6,263 nucleotides of DNA from Pseudomonadota bacterium (GTDB lineage: Bacteria > Pseudomonadota > Alphaproteobacteria > Rickettsiales > UBA1997). The stretch lies in contig RFXY01000062.1 in NCBI GenBank assembly GCA_009921385.1, positions 1 through 6,263 of the forward strand, given 5' to 3'. A program made the translations under genes and the position numbers. This document shows, one piece after another, positions 1-6,101 of this stretch. The notes under the pieces were generated by a model. That model was not told the DNA's origin. It saw only the letters and a list, made by a program, of their open reading frames with translations, and made no database searches. Positions within the stretch are counted from its first letter, which is position 1. Every line of letters begins with the position of its first letter.

Positions 1-1444
1 TTGGCTCTAAAGTTATGGTGTTTTTTTGCAATTCTTTACGCAGTGGCAAGCTCCAGCTAAAAGAATTTTCGGTTTTTAAATTAGTTTGATGGTTAGAATA
101 ATTTGTTTGTCTACTGGCATCGTTAAGCCAATAAAAATCGTTAGTAATTTTCGTGCTAAATTCAAATAAATTACCAGCCAAATTAAAGGGTAATTTTACT
201 TGCGGAGAAGTGCTTAATCTGTGATATTGCAAGCCTTGATTTCTTTGAATAGAAGTGCTATCAATTGCCAGTGCGATTTGTTCTTTGGCAAAAAAAGGCT
301 TGCTTTTAGTAAAAAACTCAATTTTTGGCAAAATAAACGGAGCAGATTTTTCGAGATCAGCATTTTCTAACTCTTGAAATTTGCTGGTTTTAATGCCAAA
401 ATAAGTATCTTTGGTGATGTAATTAGCGGTTAAACTAGAGTTAGTGTAAGGCAAATAATTAAAATGATAATCTCGCAAAAAATTTCTGTCAGAAATATAA
501 TTGCCATTAAAACTTATACCAGAATTGTGAGTAAAATCAAAATCTCCTTTACCAGCAACATTCCAGCGAATTTTTTTGTTGGTTCTGTCAACCACCACTC
601 TATCATTAAAAGAAACAACATTATTGTTGGCGAGCTCTAAATTTGCTTGATATTTGCCATAGGTAGTGATTTGGCGAAGTTGCTGATCAAGTAAAATTTG
701 CTGAGAATCAAAATAATAGGTAGGCAAAATAGTTAAATCTGCACTTGGCGATATGTCGAGATAATAAGGCAATTTCAAGCCAAAACCAAAATTAGAATTA
801 CGACTATAACTTGGGGGCAAAAAACCGCTTTGTCTTTTTTTAGGTGGCAGAGGGGCTTTTAAATAGGGCATATGCAAAAATGGAATTTTATAAAAATAAA
901 AATTCGCTCGCTCGGCGGTAAAAGAGTTTTTTTGACGATTTATGCTGGCGACATTGCTTTTTATGGTAATTAAATTGGCTATTTTGCCTGCCAAATCATT
1001 ATCTTGAGCGATTTCTGCATTAGGACAAATAGAAAAAATCACTTCTTTTAAATTGGTGATATCGTTTGCTTGTCGATTAATTTGTGAAGAAAAAATATAA
1101 GAGCCGTCGTTAAAAAGAATTTTTGCAGAATCAAAAACTCCAGTTTTAAAATCATCCGAAACCTTGGCTTGCTTGGCAAAAACCTTGCCTGCTTCTAAAT
1201 TATTGATAATTACTTTGCCAAAAGCAGAAATAGTTTTATTTTCGTATTCTGCATCATCGGCTTTTAATAAATAGGGAGGGTTTATGGCCTCAACATTGCC
1301 AGTGGCGGTGAGTTTTTTGCTATTTTTATTGCCTACAATACTATTTGCTTTTAAAATAGTGCGGTTAGAATTTTTGTTGCCTGCAAAAACAACAGAAGAA
1401 AAAACAAGATTAAAAATTAACAAACACAAGCAATGGTAAAGCAT
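1..1444 (-). CDS. lptD: LptD (OstA/Imp), LPS-assembly outer membrane protein, N-terminal 481 residues, cut by window edge
   Basis: LptD is the outer-membrane barrel that, with lipoprotein LptE, inserts lipopolysaccharide into the outer leaflet. I translated the frame by hand: 481 codons without a stop, running off the window at base 1, so the C-terminal barrel is missing. Residues 1-21 are a signal peptide (hydrophobic, cleavage after VFA). About 28-135 is the periplasmic OstA/LptA-like beta-jellyroll, with the typical TATGNVEA and ADDAEYENKTISAFGKV repeats. From about 180 comes the barrel signature: FYKIPFLHMPYLKAPLP, then RQSGFLPPSY (205-213), LPYYLDISPSADLTILPTYY (225-244) and the SDRNFLRDY strand (318-326). 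The only cysteine after the signal peptide is C140. The ATG at 1444-1442 shares one base with the secD TAA stop (TAATG), indicating translational coupling. Last visible gene of the lspA-yajC-secD run. Identity is secure from the order of motifs. Confidence 0.95.
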   Translation of the reverse strand, partial: MLYHCLCLLIFNLVFSSVVFAGNKNSNRTILKANSIVGNKNSKKLTATGNVEAINPPYLLKADDAEYENKTISAFGKVIINNLEAGKVFAKQAKVSDDFKTGVFDSAKILFNDGSYIFSSQINRQANDITNLKEVIFSICPNAEIAQDNDLAGKIANLITIKSNVASINRQKNSFTAERANFYFYKIPFLHMPYLKAPLPPKKRQSGFLPPSYSRNSNFGFGLKLPYYLDISPSADLTILPTYYFDSQQILLDQQLRQITTYGKYQANLELANNNVVSFNDRVVVDRTNKKIRWNVAGKGDFDFTHNSGISFNGNYISDRNFLRDYHFNYLPYTNSSLTANYITKDTYFGIKTSKFQELENADLEKSAPFILPKIEFFTKSKPFFAKEQIALAIDSTSIQRNQGLQYHRLSTSPQVKLPFNLAGNLFEFSTKITNDFYWLNDASRQTNYSNHQTNLKTENSFSWSLPLRKELQKNTITLEP

Positions 1445-2988
1445 TAATTGAGAGCTAGTTTTTGTGGTTTATATTTTCGCAACCATAGAGCAATCAACAT
1501 TCTTGTCAACAAAACCGCAGTAAACATTGAAGACATAATGCCAATAGAAAGAGTAATGGCAAATCCTTTAATTGAGCCGTTGCCAAAATTATATAAAAAG
1601 AAGGTAATAATAAGAGTGGTGATGTTAGAATCAAGAATGGTGCGATATGCCTGGCTAAAACCCTGTTCAACCGCAACAAAAACCGATTTTTTATTGTTTA
1701 GCTCTTCTTTTATTCTTTCAAATATCAACACATTAGCATCAACCGACATACCGATAGTAAGGATAATGCCAGCAATGCCAGGCAAAGTAAGGGTGCCACC
1801 AAGAAGGGCTAGCACTGCAATAATAATGGCAAGATTAACCAAAAGAGCGATGTTGGCAAAAACACCAAAAGTGCCATAAAATGCCACCATAAAAATTGCC
1901 ACCAAAACAACACCCGCTATAGCAGAAATTTTGCCATTGCGAATCGAATCAAGCCCCAAAGACGGGCCAATAACTCTTTCTTCAATAATTTTAAGAGGAG
2001 TTGGCAAGGCACCAGCACGAAGCAACAAGGCAACTTGATTGGCTTCTTCAGTAGAAAAAGAGCCAGAAATAACCCCAGAACCATTAGTAATTGGGCTATT
2101 AATAACAGGGGCGGTGACAATTTTGTTGTCTAGCACCACAGCAAAAATTTTGCCTAGATTTTTTTTGGTGATGTCGGCAAATTTTTGCGCACCAATTTTG
2201 TTGAAACTAAACGAAACGGCTGGTTTGCCTTCGTGGTAGGTGGCGGTGGCATTTTCGAGCATATCTCCTGTAATGATAGCAGTGCTTTGCAAGTTATAAA
2301 CTCTACCACTAGCATCGTTCACCTGAAAAGAATCGTAATGATTATCTTCTGCAAGCAAATGAAAAGTAAGTTTGGCGGTTTTGCCTAAAACTTGCTTTAA
2401 TTGCTGATTATTTTCAATGCCCGGCACTTGCAATAAAATGCGGTTCTGACCTTGCATCATAATGGCGGGCTCTTTTGTGCCATTTTCATCAATTCGACGC
2501 CGAACTATTTCGATAGATTGCTCGCCGAGCTTTTTTTTGATTTTGCTGATTTCGGCATCGGAGAAAAACATTTTAAAAGCACTGTCTTGTTGTTTGAAAT
2601 CTAGATTTGGCGCGACTTTGTTAATGATTTTTTTAATTTTCTTGTTATCGTAATTGCTTTGATTATAAAAAACAATTTCGTTGCTCGATAAAACCGGTAA
2701 AATAGCGAACTGCTCTTGATAAAATTCGTTTTTGAGATCGACCAAAATGTTTTCGAGCTGTTCTTGTAAATAGCTTTTATCATCAACTTCTAATAAAATT
2801 TGTGCCCCACCTTGCAGATCTAGGCCCAAGTTTGCCTTGGCTCCATTGGCAAAAATTTTTAATATTTTTGACTGATTATCGGTATTTTGATTTAATTTTT
2901 TTTGCAAAAAGGTTGGCAAAGCGAGATAAAATGCCAACAAAGCAAAAAAGCAAATTATGGTTATTTTAAGTTTAGAAAAAATTAGCAT
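1444..2988 (-). CDS. secD: SecD, protein translocase subunit
   Basis: SecD, with SecF, is an inner-membrane RND-type auxiliary of SecYEG that uses the proton gradient to pull secreted proteins into the periplasm. The protein has 514 residues, against about 615 in E. coli, and this shorter form is usual in alphaproteobacteria. Visible features: TM1 at about 8-27; the SecD hallmark GLDLQGG at 55-61; the P1 periplasmic domain including IVRRRIDENGTKEP (161-174) and ILLQVPGI (184-191); the head region GAQKFADITKKN and VLDNKIVTAPVI (285-296); the SGSF motif at 308-311; LLRAGALPTPL (322-332); and five C-terminal membrane segments from about 354. The proton-relay motif SVDANVLIFERIKEEL (415-430) holds D418, equivalent to the essential E. 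coli Asp519. The start ATG follows the yajC stop by 3 bp, with no Shine-Dalgarno sequence. secF is not the next gene (lptD is) and there is no SecF fusion. Confidence 0.97.
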   Translation of the reverse strand: MLIFSKLKITIICFFALLAFYLALPTFLQKKLNQNTDNQSKILKIFANGAKANLGLDLQGGAQILLEVDDKSYLQEQLENILVDLKNEFYQEQFAILPVLSSNEIVFYNQSNYDNKKIKKIINKVAPNLDFKQQDSAFKMFFSDAEISKIKKKLGEQSIEIVRRRIDENGTKEPAIMMQGQNRILLQVPGIENNQQLKQVLGKTAKLTFHLLAEDNHYDSFQVNDASGRVYNLQSTAIITGDMLENATATYHEGKPAVSFSFNKIGAQKFADITKKNLGKIFAVVLDNKIVTAPVINSPITNGSGVISGSFSTEEANQVALLLRAGALPTPLKIIEERVIGPSLGLDSIRNGKISAIAGVVLVAIFMVAFYGTFGVFANIALLVNLAIIIAVLALLGGTLTLPGIAGIILTIGMSVDANVLIFERIKEELNNKKSVFVAVEQGFSQAYRTILDSNITTLIITFFLYNFGNGSIKGFAITLSIGIMSSMFTAVLLTRMLIALWLRKYKPQKLALN

Positions 2989-2991
2989 AAA

Positions 2992-3372
2992 CTATTTTTT
3001 ATTTTGATGTTTGTGTGATTTTTTATTTTCTTTTACATTTGCCACAGCTACTTCAGCTTTATCTTTTGGCTGTAAAATATAGTCTCTTAAAATAATAATT
3101 TCGATATTTTCGGCGATTTCTAGGGTTATTTCTTGCTCTTTAATTTGTTTAATTTTACCAATAATACCGCTGTTGGTGATTACTTTTGCCCCAACTTTAA
3201 GACCATCTATCATTTGCTTATGTTCTTGCATTTTTTTGCTTTGCGGACGTATGATAAAAAAATAAAATACCACAAAAATAAGAACAATTGGCACAAAATT
3301 AATGAAAGAAAAACCAGCAGAAGCATTATTAGTTGCTTCTTGGGCAACGGCTGTAGAGATGAAATTAAGCAT
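2992..3372 (-). CDS. yajC: YajC, Sec translocon accessory subunit
   Basis: YajC is a small single-pass inner-membrane protein that binds SecDF/YidC and the AcrB pump; its exact role is not settled and it is usually dispensable. The 126-residue product shows the family plan: a short polar N-terminus (1-20), one membrane helix at about 23-41, the diagnostic IIRPQSKKMQEHKQMI (40-55) just after the helix, then a small beta-rich cytoplasmic domain with LKVGAKVITNSGIIGKI (58-74) and a lysine-rich tail (GKI to the terminal NKK). Length is typical. It directly precedes secD (3-bp gap, TAG stop), the usual arrangement in proteobacteria. ATG at 3372 is the only reasonable start, since it places the helix correctly. 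The 23 bp upstream are pure AT-type sequence without a ribosome-binding motif. Confidence 0.96.
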   Translation of the reverse strand: MLNFISTAVAQEATNNASAGFSFINFVPIVLIFVVFYFFIIRPQSKKMQEHKQMIDGLKVGAKVITNSGIIGKIKQIKEQEITLEIAENIEIIILRDYILQPKDKAEVAVANVKENKKSHKHQNKK

Positions 3373-3395
3373 AAAAATTTTTAAAAATTGTTAAT

Positions 3396-3548
3396 TTATT
3401 TTTCTGATGTTTCGGCGATTGGTAAATCAGAAAAACCAGGCGGCATAAGCAACGGATTGACCTTTGTTTTAGCACAACCTGTCAAAACAAAAACTAATAC
3501 CAAAGAAAATATTATGGCAATATTTTTAAAATAGCAAGTTTTTATCAT
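3396..3548 (-). CDS. Very small lipoprotein (50 aa), possibly a reduced BamF/DUF3035 or LptM-like protein
   Basis: Found by translating the gap between lspA and yajC. The frame encodes 50 residues from ATG at 3548 to TAA at 3398-3396. Residues 1-24 are a lipoprotein signal peptide: basic start (K3, K8), hydrophobic core [13 protein letters not shown], and lipobox L22-T-G-C25. The mature lipopeptide would be only 26 residues, starting [19 protein letters not shown] and ending acidic. Its start overlaps the lspA stop as ATGA, so the enzyme that cleaves it is encoded just upstream in the same message. In many alphaproteobacteria the gene after lspA encodes a DUF3035 (BamF-type) Bam-complex lipoprotein with an N-terminal PL-x-x-PP-x-F stretch, and PLLMPPGF resembles that. 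LptM-type mini-lipoproteins carry a comparable GPLYxPP motif and act on LptD, which is also in this operon. Being a real lipoprotein is well supported; the family is inference. Confidence 0.8.
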   Translation of the reverse strand: MIKTCYFKNIAIIFSLVLVFVLTGCAKTKVNPLLMPPGFSDLPIAETSEK

Positions 3549-4111
3549 AATTTACTTTTTTTAAAAAAAATTTCGTAGGCAAGTAAAATCATAACTCCAA
3601 GAAAAATCGCACTATCGGCCAAATTAAAGGCCGGCCAGTGGTAGCCTGCAATATGAAAATCAATAAAATCGGTGACTGCACCGTTTTGTAAGCGATCAAT
3701 CACATTGCCAAAAGCACCACCAATAATCAGGCTAAAGGCAATGCTAAGATGAAAATATTTTGCCGTTATCATAAAAAACAACAACACAAAAGCAATTGAG
3801 GCCTGCAAGATCGCAAAAATTGTTTTGCCATTAGCAAAATTATCAAACAAGCCAAAACTGATGCCGTTGTTTTGCACATAAACAAAAGATAGATATTGAT
3901 TAAAATAAATTTGTGGATTTTGATTATTTTCAACAACTGCATAGTAGTGTAATAAATCAAATACATAATTTTTACTGTATAAATCGCAATAAACAATCAA
4001 TATAATAAAAAAAACACCAAAAAATGCAGATTTTAACACAAAATATAGATTAATTAAAAAACATAAAATTATATTGCTGATTATTTTTTTTACTTTATAA
4101 TCATCAACCAA
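3545..4111 (-). CDS. lspA: LspA, prolipoprotein signal peptidase (signal peptidase II)
   Basis: LspA is the inner-membrane aspartyl protease that removes signal peptides from diacylglyceryl-prolipoproteins before the lipobox cysteine. With the longest start the protein has 188 residues. Family motifs are all present: DLYSKN (43-48; canonical DxxSK), NNGISFGLF (81-89), [10 protein letters not shown] (131-140) with catalytic D139, and FNLADSAI (162-169) with the second catalytic aspartate D166. Four membrane segments can be placed at about 29-42, 97-115, 122-134 and 167-183. The listed start is a TTG at 4111 and is uncertain: it adds an extra hydrophobic stretch (10-26). An in-frame GTG at 4039 gives 164 residues, the usual family length with a normal MLK start before TM1, and is at least as likely. 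First gene of the minus-strand envelope run; its TGA stop overlaps the ATG of the small lipoprotein. Confidence 0.95.
   Translation of the reverse strand: MVDDYKVKKIISNIILCFLINLYFVLKSAFFGVFFIILIVYCDLYSKNYVFDLLHYYAVVENNQNPQIYFNQYLSFVYVQNNGISFGLFDNFANGKTIFAILQASIAFVLLFFMITAKYFHLSIAFSLIIGGAFGNVIDRLQNGAVTDFIDFHIAGYHWPAFNLADSAIFLGVMILLAYEIFFKKSKL
4068..4073 (-). promoter_or_regulatory. Candidate -10 box (TATAAT) for the lspA operon
   Basis: A perfect consensus TATAAT is read on the minus strand. It lies inside the longest lspA frame but about 30 bp upstream of the alternative GTG start at 4039, where it would give a leader of roughly 22 nt. No convincing -35 hexamer is present at 16-18 bp, and in AT-rich DNA such boxes arise by chance, so this is weak evidence. 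It matters mainly because it fits the shorter LspA. Confidence 0.25.
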
Positions 4112-4161
4112 ATGAAAATTTTAAGTTTTCTTTTATAAAATACAATTATTTTTCTTCTCTT
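4112..4161. promoter_or_regulatory. Divergent AT-rich intergenic region with candidate promoter for the PAP2-trxB pair
   Basis: This 50-bp gap separates lspA (minus) from the phosphatase gene (plus). On the plus strand ATGAAA (4112-4117; 4 of 6 to TTGACA) sits 16 bp before TATAAA (4134-4139; 5 of 6 to TATAAT), predicting a start near 4146 and a leader of about 16 nt. The TTTTATAAAA at 4131-4140 is self-complementary, so it could serve as a -10 element in either direction. The last 20 bases before the phosphatase ATG are pyrimidine-rich and contain no ribosome-binding motif. The region is short enough that both operons probably share control elements. Evidence is consensus matching only. Confidence 0.35.
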
Positions 4162-4875
4162 ATGAAAATCAAAAAACAATTGCTGGCTATTTTGTATTTT
4201 TTTTCAATCATCACCCTTTCATTAAGCAATTCTTTTGCCAAGCAAGTTTTTCATAAACCCTATTTCGATGCCACCAACATCAAGCCAACCGTTATCGATT
4301 CGCCAGCTTTGCTAGAGAGCAAAGAACTGCACGAAGAAATAAAACAAATTATCGAACTACAAAAAAATATCGAGTCAAAAGATATCGATTTTGCTCTCGA
4401 CGAAAAAGAAATGAGGCCAGAAATTGTCACCGAATATATCAACAACAATCTTTCACGAAATAAATTGCCAAAGCTATACAAATTACTCGATAGAGTTGGG
4501 GCAACCTCTTATTTTGCGATGGATAAAATCAAAAATCATTACAAAATTACTCGGCCCTATTTAGCAAACAAAACAATTCAAGCAATAATTCCGGCAAGCA
4601 ATGGCTATGCCTACCCAAGCGGGCACACCACTGGTAGCTATCTTTGGGCATCTGTTTTGTCTTTATTAATGCCTAAACAAGCCGTTGATTTTAAAAATCG
4701 AGCTCAAGATATTGCTTGGCATCGAGTGCAAGTTGGTATGCACTACCCGCAAGATCTTCAAGGCGGAAAGCAACTTGCCTTGGTTTTGCTTGGTGGGCTC
4801 ATACAAAATCAAGATTTTTTAAAAGACTTTAACGAAGCTTTAACAGAATTAAAACAAAACAACCTAATCAAATAA
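4162..4875 (+). CDS. Secreted class A acid phosphatase, PAP2 superfamily (PhoN/PhoC-like)
   Basis: A periplasmic, probably broad-specificity phosphomonoesterase of the vanadium-haloperoxidase/PAP2 fold. Of 237 residues, 1-26 are a signal peptide (MKIKK basic start, hydrophobic core, cleavage after SFA). There are no further membrane helices, which separates it from PAP2 lipid phosphatases. The three-part phosphatase signature is complete: K124-x6-R131-P132, P152-S-G-H155, and R188-x5-H194-x3-D198. H194 is the expected nucleophile, H155 the acid/base, and K124, R131 and R188 bind phosphate. The spacing between motifs is within the normal range. The S/P-rich segment before residue 60 resembles the class A N-terminal region. 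One deviation: the residue before R188 is His instead of the usual Ser. Natural substrate cannot be read from the sequence. It is followed 3 bp later by trxB, so the two are probably co-transcribed. Confidence 0.88.
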   Translation: MKIKKQLLAILYFFSIITLSLSNSFAKQVFHKPYFDATNIKPTVIDSPALLESKELHEEIKQIIELQKNIESKDIDFALDEKEMRPEIVTEYINNNLSRNKLPKLYKLLDRVGATSYFAMDKIKNHYKITRPYLANKTIQAIIPASNGYAYPSGHTTGSYLWASVLSLLMPKQAVDFKNRAQDIAWHRVQVGMHYPQDLQGGKQLALVLLGGLIQNQDFLKDFNEALTELKQNNLIK

Positions 4876-4878
4876 AAT

Positions 4879-5817
4879 ATGTCAAATAATCATTGTAAAG
4901 TTGCCGTTATTGGCTCTGGTCCCGCTGGCTATACCGCCGCTATTTATGTTGCACGAGCCAATTTATCGCCCATACTTTTTGCTGGCTACCAACCCGGTGG
5001 GCAACTTACCATCACCACCGATGTTGAAAATTTTCCCGGATTCGCCGAGACAATTCAGGGGCCGTGGCTTATGGAACAAATGCACAAACAGGCTTTGCAT
5101 GTTGGCACCAATATTATCGAAGAACATATCAATCAAGTTGATTTTAGCCAAAAACCTTTTCTTCTTCACACCGAAAGTGGCTCGTCTTACACTGCTGACT
5201 CTGTTATCATCTGCACGGGAGCTCAGGCAAAATGGTTGGGGATCGCTTCAGAAAAACATTTTCAGGGCTTTGGAGTTTCTGGTTGTGCCACTTGCGACGG
5301 CTTTTTCTTTCGCAACAAAACAGTGATGGTGGTGGGCGGCGGAAACACCGCTTTAGAAGAATCTTTGTATCTTACCAATCATGCTAGCAAGGTTTATTTG
5401 GTGCACAGAAGAGATTCTTTTCGTGGTGAAAAAATTTTACAAGAAAGAGTGTTTAAACATAGCAAAATCGAAGTGATTTTTAACCATACTTTGCAAGAAA
5501 TTTTAGGCACCGACAATCCAAAAGCAGTAAATTCGGCAATTTTACTTAACACCCAAAATGCTAGCACTAAGAAAATTGCTGTTGACGGCATTTTTATTGC
5601 CATTGGTCACAAGCCAAATTCGGATCTTTTCAAAAATACCGGTTTAATGCTAGATGAAGAAGGCTACATTATCACCAAACCAAATTCAACCGCCACCAAT
5701 TTGCCAGGTGTTTATGCAGCAGGCGATATTCAAGACAAAATCTACCGACAAGCAGTAACAGCTGCCGGCACTGGTTGTATGTCTGCTCTTGAAGTAGAAA
5801 AATTTTTAGCTCACTAA
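4879..5817 (+). CDS. trxB: Thioredoxin reductase (NADPH), TrxB
   Basis: Cytoplasmic FAD flavoenzyme that passes electrons from NADPH to thioredoxin, supplying thiol reduction for ribonucleotide reductase and redox repair. Length of 312 residues is typical of the low-molecular-weight bacterial form. Visible parts: FAD-binding GSGPAGYTAAIYVARA (12-27), GGQLTITTDVENFPGF (40-55), ICTGAQAKWLGI (111-122), and the redox-active CATC disulfide C136/C139 in SGCATCDGFFFRNK. The NADPH domain follows, with GGGNTALEE (153-161) and the phosphate-binding HRRDSFR (176-182), which indicates NADPH rather than NADH. The second FAD motif GVYAAGDI (277-284) and the closing RQAVTAAGTGCMSALEVEKFL are also present. 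All key residues are intact. ATG at 4879 is 3 bp after the phosphatase stop and places the dinucleotide fold at the normal distance from the start. Confidence 0.98.
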   Translation: MSNNHCKVAVIGSGPAGYTAAIYVARANLSPILFAGYQPGGQLTITTDVENFPGFAETIQGPWLMEQMHKQALHVGTNIIEEHINQVDFSQKPFLLHTESGSSYTADSVIICTGAQAKWLGIASEKHFQGFGVSGCATCDGFFFRNKTVMVVGGGNTALEESLYLTNHASKVYLVHRRDSFRGEKILQERVFKHSKIEVIFNHTLQEILGTDNPKAVNSAILLNTQNASTKKIAVDGIFIAIGHKPNSDLFKNTGLMLDEEGYIITKPNSTATNLPGVYAAGDIQDKIYRQAVTAAGTGCMSALEVEKFLAH

Positions 5818-5820
5818 ATT

Positions 5821-5860
5821 CCCCTTCCCTTGAAAGAGGTGGTGGTGTAGCGTTTGCAAG
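5821..5860. repeat. Decayed partial copy of the GC-tract hairpin module
   Basis: Immediately after the trxB stop, a C-rich run (CCCCTTCCCTTG), then a G-rich run (AGAGGTGGTGG), then GTTTGCAAG occur in the same order as in the left module at 5909-5945 (CCCTCCCCTCGAGGGAGGG, then GTTTGCATC). Base pairing between the C-rich and G-rich runs is now imperfect. I read it as a degenerate relative of the module, possibly giving weak termination after trxB. Based on alignment by eye. Confidence 0.45.
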
Positions 5861-5908
5861 TCAATCTAATACCCTTTCCACAAATAAATACAGCACTTCA
5901 ATCTTATC

Positions 5909-5961
5909 GCCCTCCCCTCGAGGGAGGGCAAAAGTTTGCATCGCAAACTTTGGGAGGGGGT
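5909..5961 (+). repeat. Left structural module: GGGAGGG hairpin, second hairpin, GGGAGGGGG
   Basis: GCCCTCCC (5909-5916) pairs with GGGAGGGC (5922-5929) over 8 bp with loop CTCGA. AAAGTTTGC (5931-5939) pairs perfectly with GCAAACTTT (5943-5951) around a 3-nt loop. GGGAGGGGG follows at 5952-5960. The first CCCTCCC could pair instead with the distal G tract, enclosing both hairpins, so two alternative folds exist. There is no T-run, so it is not a classical intrinsic terminator, although it could still slow polymerase. Confidence 0.7.
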
Positions 5962-6010
5962 ATAAAATATATCACAAACTCAAATTCTAGTTGTGTTGAT
6001 AACATTATTT

Positions 6011-6059
6011 ACCCCTCCCCGAAGGCTTCGCCTTCGACCCTCCCGTAAAGCGGGAGGGT
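6011..6059 (-). repeat. Right structural module, inverted copy with different hairpin sequence
   Basis: Read on the minus strand, the order is the same as in the left module. ACCCTCCCG (plus 6051-6059) pairs with CGGGAGGGT (plus 6037-6045) over 9 bp with a 5-nt loop. CGAAGGC/GCCTTCG (6020-6026 and 6030-6036) forms a 7-bp hairpin with a 3-nt loop, and GGGGAGGGGT follows (6020-6011). The small hairpin differs in sequence from the left one while keeping its pairing. It lies downstream of the pyrB stop and may end or attenuate its transcript, but lacks a U tail. Confidence 0.65.
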
Positions 6060-6101
6060 GATTAGATCGAAGTGTGGTTTAATTAGTGGAATTGGTATTA
6101 T

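Larger units (their letters stand above)
5867..6100. mobile_element. About 234-bp nested imperfect palindrome, MITE- or BIME-like
   Basis: The whole stretch between the convergent trxB and pyrB genes is a single large inverted repeat centred near 5985. The outer arms, 5867-5916 and 6052-6100, start with TAATACC on both sides and pair in about 39 of 50 columns by hand alignment, both ending in CCCTCCC/GGGAGGG. Inward, each half has a GGGAGGG hairpin, a second hairpin, then GGGAGGGGGT (5952-5961) mirrored by ACCCCTCCCC (6011-6020). Even the AT-rich core is partly mirrored (ATCACAAACT at 5971-5980 against AGTTGTGTTGAT at 5989-6000). Both outer ends begin at a TA dinucleotide, as expected for a non-autonomous element using TA targets (IS630/Tc1-like). 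REP/BIME-type mobilisation is an alternative. No transposase is encoded. It probably also acts as a two-way transcription barrier. Confidence 0.6.

Noticed and set aside
1448..1879. 143-codon plus-strand frame opposite secD
   Set aside because: Antisense shadow of the conserved SecD C-terminal membrane region, which is clearly coding on the minus strand.
3133..3384. Plus-strand frame opposite yajC
   Set aside because: YajC is unambiguous on the other strand; the antisense peptide is low-complexity.
3373..3395. AAAAATTTTT palindrome between the lipoprotein gene and yajC as a terminator
   Set aside because: Pure AT pairing with no GC stem; it cannot form a stable intrinsic terminator, and yajC continues the operon.
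4112..4138. Eight-codon upstream frame (MKILSFLL) before the phosphatase gene
   Set aside because: Very short, no ribosome-binding site, no regulatory residue pattern, and it overlaps the putative promoter; likely chance.
5854..6048. 64-codon plus-strand frame across the palindromic element
   Set aside because: Its peptide (with PPLEGG and PSPKASPSTLP) is simply the translation of the hairpin GC tracts. It has no domain and no ribosome-binding site, and the repeat symmetry explains the open frame.
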